DNA of 14,823 nt from assembly GCA_029864225.1 (NCBI GenBank), contig JAOTTU010000038.1, positions 1 through 14,823 on the forward strand, given 5' to 3'. The notes under the pieces are model-generated. The model was not told the origin of the DNA. It searched no databases and saw nothing but the letters and a program-made list of their open reading frames with translations. The stretch comes from Gammaproteobacteria bacterium (GTDB lineage: Bacteria > Pseudomonadota > Gammaproteobacteria > UBA9214). Of the stretch, positions 7,787 through 14,639 are shown piece after piece; position 1 is the stretch's first letter, and the number at the start of each line of letters is the position of its first letter. A program made the translations under genes and the position numbers.

Positions 7787-7798
7787 TTTGTATACAAA
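7787..7798. promoter_or_regulatory. Candidate GntR operator: 12-bp perfect palindrome upstream of tctC
   Basis: TTTGTATACAAA is a perfect 12-bp palindrome in the 215-nt gap before tctC. It shares the GTATACAA half with the site before gntR and lies 14 nt downstream of the candidate -10 element, where a bound repressor would block transcription. Binding by the local FCD-type regulator is inferred from position and similarity to known GntR-type sites. Confidence 0.5.
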
Positions 7799-7812
7799 TA
7801 CTATCATCACCA

Positions 7813-7841
7813 ATGATACACATATAAAGCATTTTAATGAA
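7813..7841 (-). promoter_or_regulatory. Possible sigma-70-like promoter for tctCBA
   Basis: Minus-strand TTCATT (7841-7836) and TATCAT (7818-7813) are separated by 17 nt. The -10 matches consensus at five of six positions, the -35 only at three. The surroundings are AT-rich compared with the rest of the window. The perfect palindrome follows near the expected +1, and three copies of a 7-mer lie just upstream of the -35. Confidence 0.3.
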
Positions 7842-7857
7842 CTCTGGGCCCGGAACT

Positions 7858-7887
7858 CCGAATCTTAAACCCGAATCAGGCCGAATC
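7858..7887 (-). repeat. Three direct copies of GATTCGG upstream of the tctC promoter
   Basis: CCGAATC on the plus strand (GATTCGG on the minus) occurs at 7858-7864, 7871-7877 and 7881-7887, with start-to-start spacings of 13 and 10 nt. They lie between the stop of the SucD-like gene and the candidate -35 box, upstream of the tctC promoter as transcribed. This could be an activator-binding array. The copies are short and might be chance. Confidence 0.4.
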
Positions 7888-7897
7888 TGTCAAGAAA

Positions 7898-8794
7898 TCA
7901 AAGCGAAATCCTCTCTTTCCAGTCGCCCAGTGCGCCGGCCATCGTCGCGCCAATGGTGCCCGGAGATTCGGCAATATGGACACCTGCACTTCGTAAAGCC
8001 ACAATCTTGGCCTCCGCGTGTCCGGTACTGTGTTCGATAATCGCACCGGCGTGACCCATGCGGCGCCCCGCGGGCGCGTGGCGACCGGCAACGTAGGCAA
8101 CCACCGGTTTTTTACTTTTATGCTGCTGCAGGTAGTCCGCCGCCTGCTCTTCTGCTATGCCTCCAATCTCGCCAATCAATACAATACCTTCAGTCTCCGG
8201 ATCCGCCATAAACAACTCCAGGCAATCGCAGAATGTCATCCCCTGAATCGGGTCTGCGCCAATGCCGATACAGGTTGACTGACCAAGTCTGTTCCCGGTT
8301 GTCTGTGCCACCGCTTCATAGGTGAGCGTCCCCGCGCGGGAAACAATACCGATTCTGCCGCGACGGAAAATGCCTCTGGGCATAATGCCGATCATGCACT
8401 CACCGGGCGTGACAATCCCTGGACAATTGGGGCCAATAAGTCGCGAACTGGAAGTTTCCAGAACACGTTTAATACGGACCATATCCAGGACCGGAATGCG
8501 TTCCGTGATACAAACGATCAGGGGCAGGCCGGCATCTATCGCTTCTTGAATAGCATTTGCGGCAGTCGCCGGCGGTACGAATATCATACTTGCGTCCGCA
8601 CCGGTCTCACTCACAGCCTCTTTGACGCTATCGAAAACCGGTAAGCCCAAGTGTCGTGTACCACCCTTGCCAGGTCGCACACCGCCGACCAACCGGGTAC
8701 CGTCGGCGATCGCCTGTTCCGCATAGTAGGTCCCCTGCCGGCCGGTGATGCCCTGACAGATAACCCTGGTTTCAGCGTCGACCAATACCGCCAT
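7898..8794 (-). CDS. Diverged succinyl-CoA ligase alpha-like subunit (NDP-forming acyl-CoA ligase)
   Basis: Product of 298 residues, close to E. coli SucD in length. The Rossmann CoA-binding start ITGRQGTYYAEQ lies near 16-27, VPPATAANAI near 73-82, GPNCPGIV near 121-128, SRAGTLTYE near 152-160, GEIGG near 208-212, and the phosphohistidine H248 in RRMGHAGAII. Family role: H248 carries phosphate between the nucleotide on the beta subunit and the acyl group. Deviations from canonical SucD include PRG near 139-141 where E. coli has PGH, a Cys-rich stretch in TFCDCLELF near 187-195, and EHSTGHAEAK after the His region where E. coli has AGGKGTADEK. It partners the SucC-like gene 39 nt upstream. 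ATG 8794 is chosen (GAGGAG 7 nt before) over the in-frame start at 8818. Succinate as substrate is not assumed; oxalate, formate or another acid fits the context. Confidence 0.85.
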   Translation of the reverse strand: MAVLVDAETRVICQGITGRQGTYYAEQAIADGTRLVGGVRPGKGGTRHLGLPVFDSVKEAVSETGADASMIFVPPATAANAIQEAIDAGLPLIVCITERIPVLDMVRIKRVLETSSSRLIGPNCPGIVTPGECMIGIMPRGIFRRGRIGIVSRAGTLTYEAVAQTTGNRLGQSTCIGIGADPIQGMTFCDCLELFMADPETEGIVLIGEIGGIAEEQAADYLQQHKSKKPVVAYVAGRHAPAGRRMGHAGAIIEHSTGHAEAKIVALRSAGVHIAESPGTIGATMAGALGDWKERISL

Positions 8795-8801
8795 AGTCCA
8801 T

Positions 8802-8807
8802 CTCCTC
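8802..8807 (-). promoter_or_regulatory. Shine-Dalgarno of the SucD-like gene
   Basis: GAGGAG on the minus strand, 7 nt before the ATG at 8794. It supports the start giving the family-typical N-terminus instead of the start at 8818. Confidence 0.55.
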
Positions 8808-8833
8808 TCGGCACTCACGGGCCCGGCCCGGAA

Positions 8834-10117
8834 CTATCCCGCAGTGCGATCAATGGTTTCGTCTTTCCTTGTCAGCAACCCTTGAACCCGTTGCCACCAC
8901 TTTTGCTGTGCACTCAACCTGGCCTCGGTCGCCGCCTTGACGACTTTCTCTGCAGCGTCGGCGAAATCCTCTGCAAAGGTAATCACCAGCCCGGAATCCC
9001 TGAGCCTGTCTCTGGCAGAATCGGCATTTATGCCGGCCAGTCGCACGATCAGCGGTACACGTACGGGGAATTCCCTGGCCGCCATGATTATGCCATCGGC
9101 AATAGTGTCGCAGCGCATGATGCCACCGCCAAAGACGTTAACCAGAATTGCCTCAACACCCGGATCAGACAGAATCAGACCGAACGCATACTTTACGCGC
9201 TCGAACTCCACGGCTGGGGGCACATCGAGAAAGTTTGCCGGCTCTCCGCCATAGAACTTGACTGCATCGAGCGTAGCCAATGCGAGTCCGGCGCCACTGG
9301 CGAGACAACCGATGTTGCCATCGAGCTTGACATAATTAAGGCCATGCTGTGTTGCATCCAGTTCGCCCCATCGCAGTTCATCATCATCATCACGCTGTGC
9401 ATGAATATCTTCATGCCGAAACATTGCGTTGTCGTCAAATGTCATGGTCGCGTCCATGGCGATCACTTCACCTGCAGCAGTGATCCCCAGAGGATTAATC
9501 TCAATCAGCGATGCATCCAGGTTCATAAACATCGCATACATCACCAGCATGACCCGTACTGTCTCATCTGTCTGCTCATCCGTGAGCTCAAGTGCTGTAG
9601 CAATTTCACGTGCAGCATCCTGCTGCAAACCCTCGAGAGGGTCGATGGCGAGTTTCAGGACTGACTCGGGAGAGCGTGATGTTATTGATTCGATATTTAC
9701 ACCGCCCTCGGCGAGGGCGATCAGCATCACCCGGCTTGTCCGGCGATCCACCAGCATCCCGAGATAGAGTTCACGCTGCACTTCGCACACTTGCTCGACA
9801 TAAAGCAGGTTCACTGTTCTCCCGGCTGGACCAGTCTGATCCGTAACCAGCACGTGCCCGAGCATTTCCTGCGCCGCATTACGCACGTCTTCAATCGAGC
9901 CAACGAAGCGGATACCGCCCTGCGCCTCCTGATTGCCCACGAAATGACCGGCTCGACGTCCGCCGGCGTGAATCTGTGCCTTGATTACCCATGCGGATCC
10001 ATTCAACTCCCGGGCAACGCTGGCGGCCTCGTCCGGCGTTGACGCAACACCGCCTCGCGGAATGCGAATGCCGTTTTTTTCCAGTAGTTGCTTGGCTTGA
10101 TATTCGTAGACTTTCAT
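8834..10117 (-). CDS. Diverged succinyl-CoA ligase beta-like subunit (NDP-forming acyl-CoA ligase)
   Basis: Product of 427 residues against 388 for E. coli SucC, the difference being mostly a C-terminal tail from about 398. The ATP-grasp start MKVYEYQAKQLLEKNGI is typical, with KAQIHAGGR near 46-54, IEINPL near 205-210 and LDGNIGC near 265-271. Two normally near-invariant loops are changed. The SucC LDVGGGATKERV loop reads LDVPPAVEFERV here (298-308). NIFGGIVRCD reads NVFGGGIMRCD (327-337), one residue longer. From memory, Methylobacterium malate-CoA ligase MtkA keeps the GGGA form, so this is neither a standard SucC nor an obvious MtkA. The altered loops face the acyl and phosphohistidine site in the family, so a non-succinate substrate is plausible. 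Only 1 nt separates its ATG from the fdsA stop, which implies translational coupling to formate dehydrogenase. Confidence 0.85.
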   Translation of the reverse strand: MKVYEYQAKQLLEKNGIRIPRGGVASTPDEAASVARELNGSAWVIKAQIHAGGRRAGHFVGNQEAQGGIRFVGSIEDVRNAAQEMLGHVLVTDQTGPAGRTVNLLYVEQVCEVQRELYLGMLVDRRTSRVMLIALAEGGVNIESITSRSPESVLKLAIDPLEGLQQDAAREIATALELTDEQTDETVRVMLVMYAMFMNLDASLIEINPLGITAAGEVIAMDATMTFDDNAMFRHEDIHAQRDDDDELRWGELDATQHGLNYVKLDGNIGCLASGAGLALATLDAVKFYGGEPANFLDVPPAVEFERVKYAFGLILSDPGVEAILVNVFGGGIMRCDTIADGIIMAAREFPVRVPLIVRLAGINADSARDRLRDSGLVITFAEDFADAAEKVVKAATEARLSAQQKWWQRVQGLLTRKDETIDRTAG

Positions 10118-10118
10118 C

Positions 10119-12872
10119 TCAGGCTACTTCCAGGATCTCCACACGCGCAGCACAGAACTTGAACTCGGGTATCTTGCCGAACGGATCGAGCGCCGGATTG
10201 GTAAGCACGTTGGCCGCTGCCTCTGCATAGCAGAACGGAATAAAAACCACGCCCTCCGGTACCGCGTTATCCACTCGCGCCTTCAACTCGATAGAGCCGC
10301 GCCGTGTTGCTACCCTTATCCTGCTACCTGGCTGGATATTCAATCGGGAAAGATCCCGGGGCGACAGGCTGGCCACTGCTTCCGGTTCGATTGCATCAAG
10401 CACTGTGGCTCGCCTCGTCATGGCGCCTGTATGCCAATGCTCCAGCTGTCGGCCAGTGGTCAGGACCATGGGGTATTCTTTGTCAGGCAGTTCGGCGGGA
10501 AGAATAATATTGGCCGGTACCAGCCTGGCACGGCCGGTCTGTGTGGGAAAATGGTCGCCGAAGACGATCTCAGTGCCGGGTTTGTCCGGCGCCTCGCACG
10601 GGTAGGTAACAGAATCCTCGACGTCCACGCGATCCCAGCTAATATTATTCAGTGATTGCATGACGTTCGTCATCTCGGCAAACACATCGCGCGGCTGGCT
10701 GTAATTCCAGTCACAACCAATACGACGTGCTATCTCCTGGGTAATCCACCAATCCTCGCGTGCTTCTCCGGGCATCGCGAGCGCCTTCCTGCCCCGCTGC
10801 ACCTGGCGATTGGTATTGGTCACCGTACCGTCCTTTTCCGGCCAGGCGGAGGCGGGTAGCACAACGTCGGCATGGAAAGCAGTTTCCGTCAGGAAAATAT
10901 CCTGAACCACCAAATGCTCCAGTTTAGCCAACGCCGCGCGCGCGTGCTCGACATTCGGATCGGACATGGCGGGATTTTCACCCATGATATACATCCCCTT
11001 GATTTGCCCCGCGTGGATAGCACCCATTATTTCCACGACAGTCAGGCCTTTGTCCGGGTCCAGCGCGGTGCCCCATGCATTCTCGAATCGCTGGCGCACA
11101 TCAGGTAGATCGACCAGCTGGTAGTCGGGGAACATCATTGGGATCAATCCGGCATCGGACGCCCCTTGTACGTTATTCTGTCCACGCAGCGGATGCAAGC
11201 CCGCACCCGGTCGACCTACTTGCCCGGTGATCAGTGCAAGTGCAATCAGGCAACGTGAGTTATCCGTTCCGTGACTGTGCTGGGATATCCCCATACCCCA
11301 GAAGATAAGGGCCGCCTTTGCCTTTGCGTAGGTACGCGCCACCGTGCGTATCGTCTCGGCATCGATGCCGCACACCGGTGCCATCGACTCCGGGGTGAAA
11401 TCCACGATGTGGTTCTTAAAGGATTCAAAGCCCTCTGTATGGGCGTCCACGTAGGCTTTGTCGTAGAGCGTCTCTGTGACGATAACGTTCAGCATGGCAT
11501 TAAGCAATGCGACATCGCTCCCGGGCCTGAACTGCAGCATATGGGTAGCATGACGCTTCAGCGCCATGCCACGGGGATCTATTACGATCAACGTACCGCG
11601 TTTCGCAAATTGCTTGAAATAGGTGGCCGCTACGGGATGGTTTTCGGTTGGGTTGGCACCAATTACGATAACGACGTCCGAGTCCTTGACGGCATTAAAG
11701 GGTGCAGTAACCGAACCCGAGCCGATGCACTCCAGCAGGGCCGCCACTGAGGACGCGTGACAGAGGCGGGTGCAGTGGTCGACGTTATTGGTACCGAAAC
11801 CGGTACGCACCAGCTTCTGGAAAAGGTAAGCCTCCTCGTTGGAGCATTTTGCTGACCCGAATCCGGCCAGTGCACCGCCACCGTTGCGATCCCGGATCGC
11901 CATGAGCCCCTTGGCTGCGAGGTCCAGTGCCTCGTCCCAGCCGGCTTCCCTGAAATGGCTCCAGGGATTGCCCGGATCCAGGTCGATGTCACCACTCTTT
12001 GGGGCGTCATCGCGACGAATGAGTGGCTTCGTTAATCGATGCGGGTGCTTGACATAATCAAAACCAAACCGACCTTTGACACACAGGCGGTTTTCGTTTG
12101 ACGGTCCACTGCGTCCCTGCACTGCGACGATGTCGTTGTCTTTTACCTGATAGGTAATCTGGCATCCGACACCACAATAGGGACAAACGCTCGCGACTTC
12201 GGTAAACGGGCCGGCTATGCCAACACCCTGCTTATCCACGCGTGTCGCCTCCATGAGCGCCCCGGTTGGACAGGCCTGAACACACTCACCACAGGCAACA
12301 CAAGTGCTTTGGGCCATCGGGTCATCAAAATCGAACACGATTTTTGCGTTATGCCCGCGATACGCCATTCCGATCACATCGTTGACCTGCACTTCGCGAC
12401 AGGCACGCACACATAAATTGCACTGGATACAAGCATCCAGTGCCACGTGCATGGCGGGGTGGCTCGGATCCGGTGCTGGTACAGCCCGCATGGGAAATCG
12501 GCTTGAGCTGACACCCTGATGATCGGCCCACTGCCACAGCTGAGAGCCGCTGTCGTGCGCAACGTCCCGCCCGGGCTGGTCCGCAAGCAGCATTTCCATG
12601 ACCATGCGCCGGGCTGTCGTGGCCCGCTGATTGGCGGCGCTGACTTTCATGCCCTCGGTCGGCTTCCGCAGACAGGAGGCCGCCAGCACCCGTTCACCTT
12701 CGATCTCCACCATGCAGACCCGGCAGTTGCCGTCCGGGCGGTAGCCTGGTTCTGGTGAGTAGCACAGGTGCGGAATATCAATTGCGTGACGCTTTGCGAC
12801 CTGCCAGATCGTTTCATCCGGCAGGGCCTCGACGTCCCTCCCATCGAGCGTAAAACGGATCTGTTTACTCAT
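10119..12872 (-). CDS. fdsA: NAD-dependent formate dehydrogenase catalytic (alpha) subunit, Mo/W-bis-MGD
   Basis: Product of 917 residues. It oxidises formate to CO2 in the cytoplasm and passes electrons to the FdsB-type subunit for NAD+ reduction. Domains in order: 2Fe-2S ferredoxin (C37, C50, C53, C67); two 4Fe-4S clusters (C148/151/154/158 and C191/194/197/201); the cofactor-proximal 4Fe-4S (C230, C233, C237, C264); the bis-MGD domain with Cys371-His372 in CTRLCHAS as metal ligand and catalytic His; RGQNNVQGASDAG near 560; and a C-terminal dinucleotide-binding domain from about 800. Cys rather than selenocysteine is used. The His-Cys cluster normal in NuoG and Methylobacterium Fdh1A is absent: Q99, D103, H106 and L112 occupy the ligand positions. 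The start overlaps the fused fdsGB stop by ATGA, and the stop is 1 nt from the SucC-like start. No fdsC/fdhD chaperone or fdsD lies within the window. Confidence 0.93.
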   Translation of the reverse strand: MSKQIRFTLDGRDVEALPDETIWQVAKRHAIDIPHLCYSPEPGYRPDGNCRVCMVEIEGERVLAASCLRKPTEGMKVSAANQRATTARRMVMEMLLADQPGRDVAHDSGSQLWQWADHQGVSSSRFPMRAVPAPDPSHPAMHVALDACIQCNLCVRACREVQVNDVIGMAYRGHNAKIVFDFDDPMAQSTCVACGECVQACPTGALMEATRVDKQGVGIAGPFTEVASVCPYCGVGCQITYQVKDNDIVAVQGRSGPSNENRLCVKGRFGFDYVKHPHRLTKPLIRRDDAPKSGDIDLDPGNPWSHFREAGWDEALDLAAKGLMAIRDRNGGGALAGFGSAKCSNEEAYLFQKLVRTGFGTNNVDHCTRLCHASSVAALLECIGSGSVTAPFNAVKDSDVVIVIGANPTENHPVAATYFKQFAKRGTLIVIDPRGMALKRHATHMLQFRPGSDVALLNAMLNVIVTETLYDKAYVDAHTEGFESFKNHIVDFTPESMAPVCGIDAETIRTVARTYAKAKAALIFWGMGISQHSHGTDNSRCLIALALITGQVGRPGAGLHPLRGQNNVQGASDAGLIPMMFPDYQLVDLPDVRQRFENAWGTALDPDKGLTVVEIMGAIHAGQIKGMYIMGENPAMSDPNVEHARAALAKLEHLVVQDIFLTETAFHADVVLPASAWPEKDGTVTNTNRQVQRGRKALAMPGEAREDWWITQEIARRIGCDWNYSQPRDVFAEMTNVMQSLNNISWDRVDVEDSVTYPCEAPDKPGTEIVFGDHFPTQTGRARLVPANIILPAELPDKEYPMVLTTGRQLEHWHTGAMTRRATVLDAIEPEAVASLSPRDLSRLNIQPGSRIRVATRRGSIELKARVDNAVPEGVVFIPFCYAEAAANVLTNPALDPFGKIPEFKFCAARVEILEVA

Positions 12873-14575
12873 GAGAGGTCCTCACGAAAATACCCGAGCA
12901 CCGAGTTAATGGGGTTGCCGGCAGCCTGACCCAGTCCGCAGATCGATGCATCTGCCATGGTTTTGCTTAATTCTTTCAGCAGGTCAATGTCCCACTTATC
13001 CTCAGACATCAGCTTGACTGCCTTTTCGGTTCCGACGCGGCAGGGTGTACACTGGCCACAGCTCTCATCCTCAAAGAAGCGCAGCAGATTGAGGGCCACA
13101 TCCCGCATATTATCCCGCTCGCTGAATACCACTATTGCGGCAGACCCGATGAAACAGCCGTATTGCTCGAGCGTCCCAAAGTCGAGTGGCTCATCGGCTA
13201 ACGAGGCGGGGAGTATGCCGCCCGACGCCCCGCCAGGCAGATAAGCTTTCAGAGTATGGCCGTCCTGCATGCCCCCGCAGAATTCATCAATCAACTCCCT
13301 GACCGTAATGCCCGCCGGTGCCAGCTTGACTCCGGGTTCTTGCACCCGACCGGAGACGGAAAAGCTTCGCCACCCCTTGCAGCCATTGCGTCCCGCTCCG
13401 GTAAACCACTCCGGTCCACGCTCCAGGATCTCGGGTATCCAGTATAGCGTCTCCACGTTATTCTCAAGGGTAGGACGGCCGAACAGGCCGGTTTCGGCAA
13501 TGTAGGGTGGCCGATTACGGGGCAGGCCACGCTTGCCTTCGATGGATTCAATCATCGCCGATTCTTCGCCACAAATGTATGCGCCAGCCCCGCGACGCAG
13601 TTCCACTCTTACATTGCCAAGCAGGCCTGCAGCATCAACCTTAGCCAGCTCCTTTATCAACAGCTCCCTCACTGCCGGATATTCATCGCGCAGGTATACA
13701 TAACAGGCATTCGCAGCCACCACCCCTGCCCCGATCAGCATACCTTCGATGAACTGGTGCGGGTTTCGCTCCAGGTAGTAGCGATCCTTGAAGGTTCCCG
13801 GCTCGCCCTCATCTGCATTGACTGCCATCAGGCGCGGCCCGGGATAATCTCGCACGATCTTCCACTTGCGGCCAGTCGGAAATCCCGCGCCGCCGAGCCC
13901 CCGCAGAGCGGAGTGTTCCAGAGCAGTAATAATATCGTCTGCCGAACGTTTGCCGGAGCGATACTCGCCCAGCAACCGGTAACCACTCTTCGCTACATAA
14001 GCGTCATAATCAATATAATCGGGGAGTTCTGGATGTATTCGTTTTTCTTTGATCGCATCGACTACCGATGCAACATTTGCCTGGCCCATATGGTTGTGTC
14101 CAACCTCGACCACCGGCGCCGTGTCGCAACGCCCCATGCAGGGCGCACGAATCACGCGCACATTACCCTCACTTAGCCTGGCAACATCCGCCAACAATGC
14201 CTGTGCTCCGGCCAACTCACACGAAATGCTGTCGCACACCCGGACGGTAAGCGGTGGTGGCGGTGATTCTCCTTCCTTCACTACATCAAAATGCGCATAA
14301 AAGGTTGCGACCTCGTACACCTCGGCGAGCGCCAGGTGCATCTCCTGCGCCAGCGCAGCGAGGTGGGTCGCTGACAAACAGCCAAAGCGATCCTGGATCA
14401 AATGGAGATATTCAATCAGGAGGTCGCGACGCCTTGAACGGCCCGTCAGCAGGTCTTGAACTTCAAACAACGCAGCAGGGTTTACCTGACGCCCTTTGGG
14501 CGTCTTTCCAGTTCTTCTCTTTCCCGCTCCAGGATGACCGCGCTTCCTGATTGACTGATACGGGTTTGTCATCAT
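12869..14575 (-). CDS. fdsB: Formate dehydrogenase NADH-oxidoreductase subunit, fused FdsG-FdsB (NuoE-NuoF-like)
   Basis: Product of 568 residues uniting two subunits that are separate in the classical fds operon; Methylobacterium Fdh1B has the same fusion. Residues 35-180 form a NuoE/FdsG thioredoxin-like 2Fe-2S domain (C114, C119, C146, C150). Residues 200-568 form the NuoF/FdsB part: the FMN-binding glycine loop RGLGGAGFPTGRKW (225-238), NADEGEPGTFKDR (253-265), GAGAYICGEESA (329-340), and the 4Fe-4S ligands C506, C509, C512 and C546. It takes electrons from the alpha subunit and reduces NAD+. A basic stretch of about 30 residues precedes the NuoE domain. Start: tandem ATG codons at 14575 and 14572 with AGGGG a few nt upstream; either is possible. 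It lies 64 nt after the partial sucD and overlaps fdsA by 4 nt, so the two subunits are translationally coupled. Confidence 0.93.
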   Translation of the reverse strand: MMTNPYQSIRKRGHPGAGKRRTGKTPKGRQVNPAALFEVQDLLTGRSRRRDLLIEYLHLIQDRFGCLSATHLAALAQEMHLALAEVYEVATFYAHFDVVKEGESPPPPLTVRVCDSISCELAGAQALLADVARLSEGNVRVIRAPCMGRCDTAPVVEVGHNHMGQANVASVVDAIKEKRIHPELPDYIDYDAYVAKSGYRLLGEYRSGKRSADDIITALEHSALRGLGGAGFPTGRKWKIVRDYPGPRLMAVNADEGEPGTFKDRYYLERNPHQFIEGMLIGAGVVAANACYVYLRDEYPAVRELLIKELAKVDAAGLLGNVRVELRRGAGAYICGEESAMIESIEGKRGLPRNRPPYIAETGLFGRPTLENNVETLYWIPEILERGPEWFTGAGRNGCKGWRSFSVSGRVQEPGVKLAPAGITVRELIDEFCGGMQDGHTLKAYLPGGASGGILPASLADEPLDFGTLEQYGCFIGSAAIVVFSERDNMRDVALNLLRFFEDESCGQCTPCRVGTEKAVKLMSEDKWDIDLLKELSKTMADASICGLGQAAGNPINSVLGYFREDLS

Positions 14576-14639
14576 CTACCCCTGTTTGCCTGAGTGGGGG
14601 CACTGGCGAACCAGCGGGCGATCATTGCCGCCTGCGAGG

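Noticed and set aside
7842..7897. Terminator after the SucD-like gene
   Set aside because: GGGCCC and CGGAGTTCCG can form small hairpins, but no downstream T-run follows on the transcribed strand.
7898..10117. Malate-CoA ligase (mtkA/mtkB) of the serine cycle
   Set aside because: The MtkA sequence as I remember it keeps the GGGA loop, which is replaced here. No serine-cycle genes (mcl, ppc, hprA, sga) are in the window. Not fully excluded.
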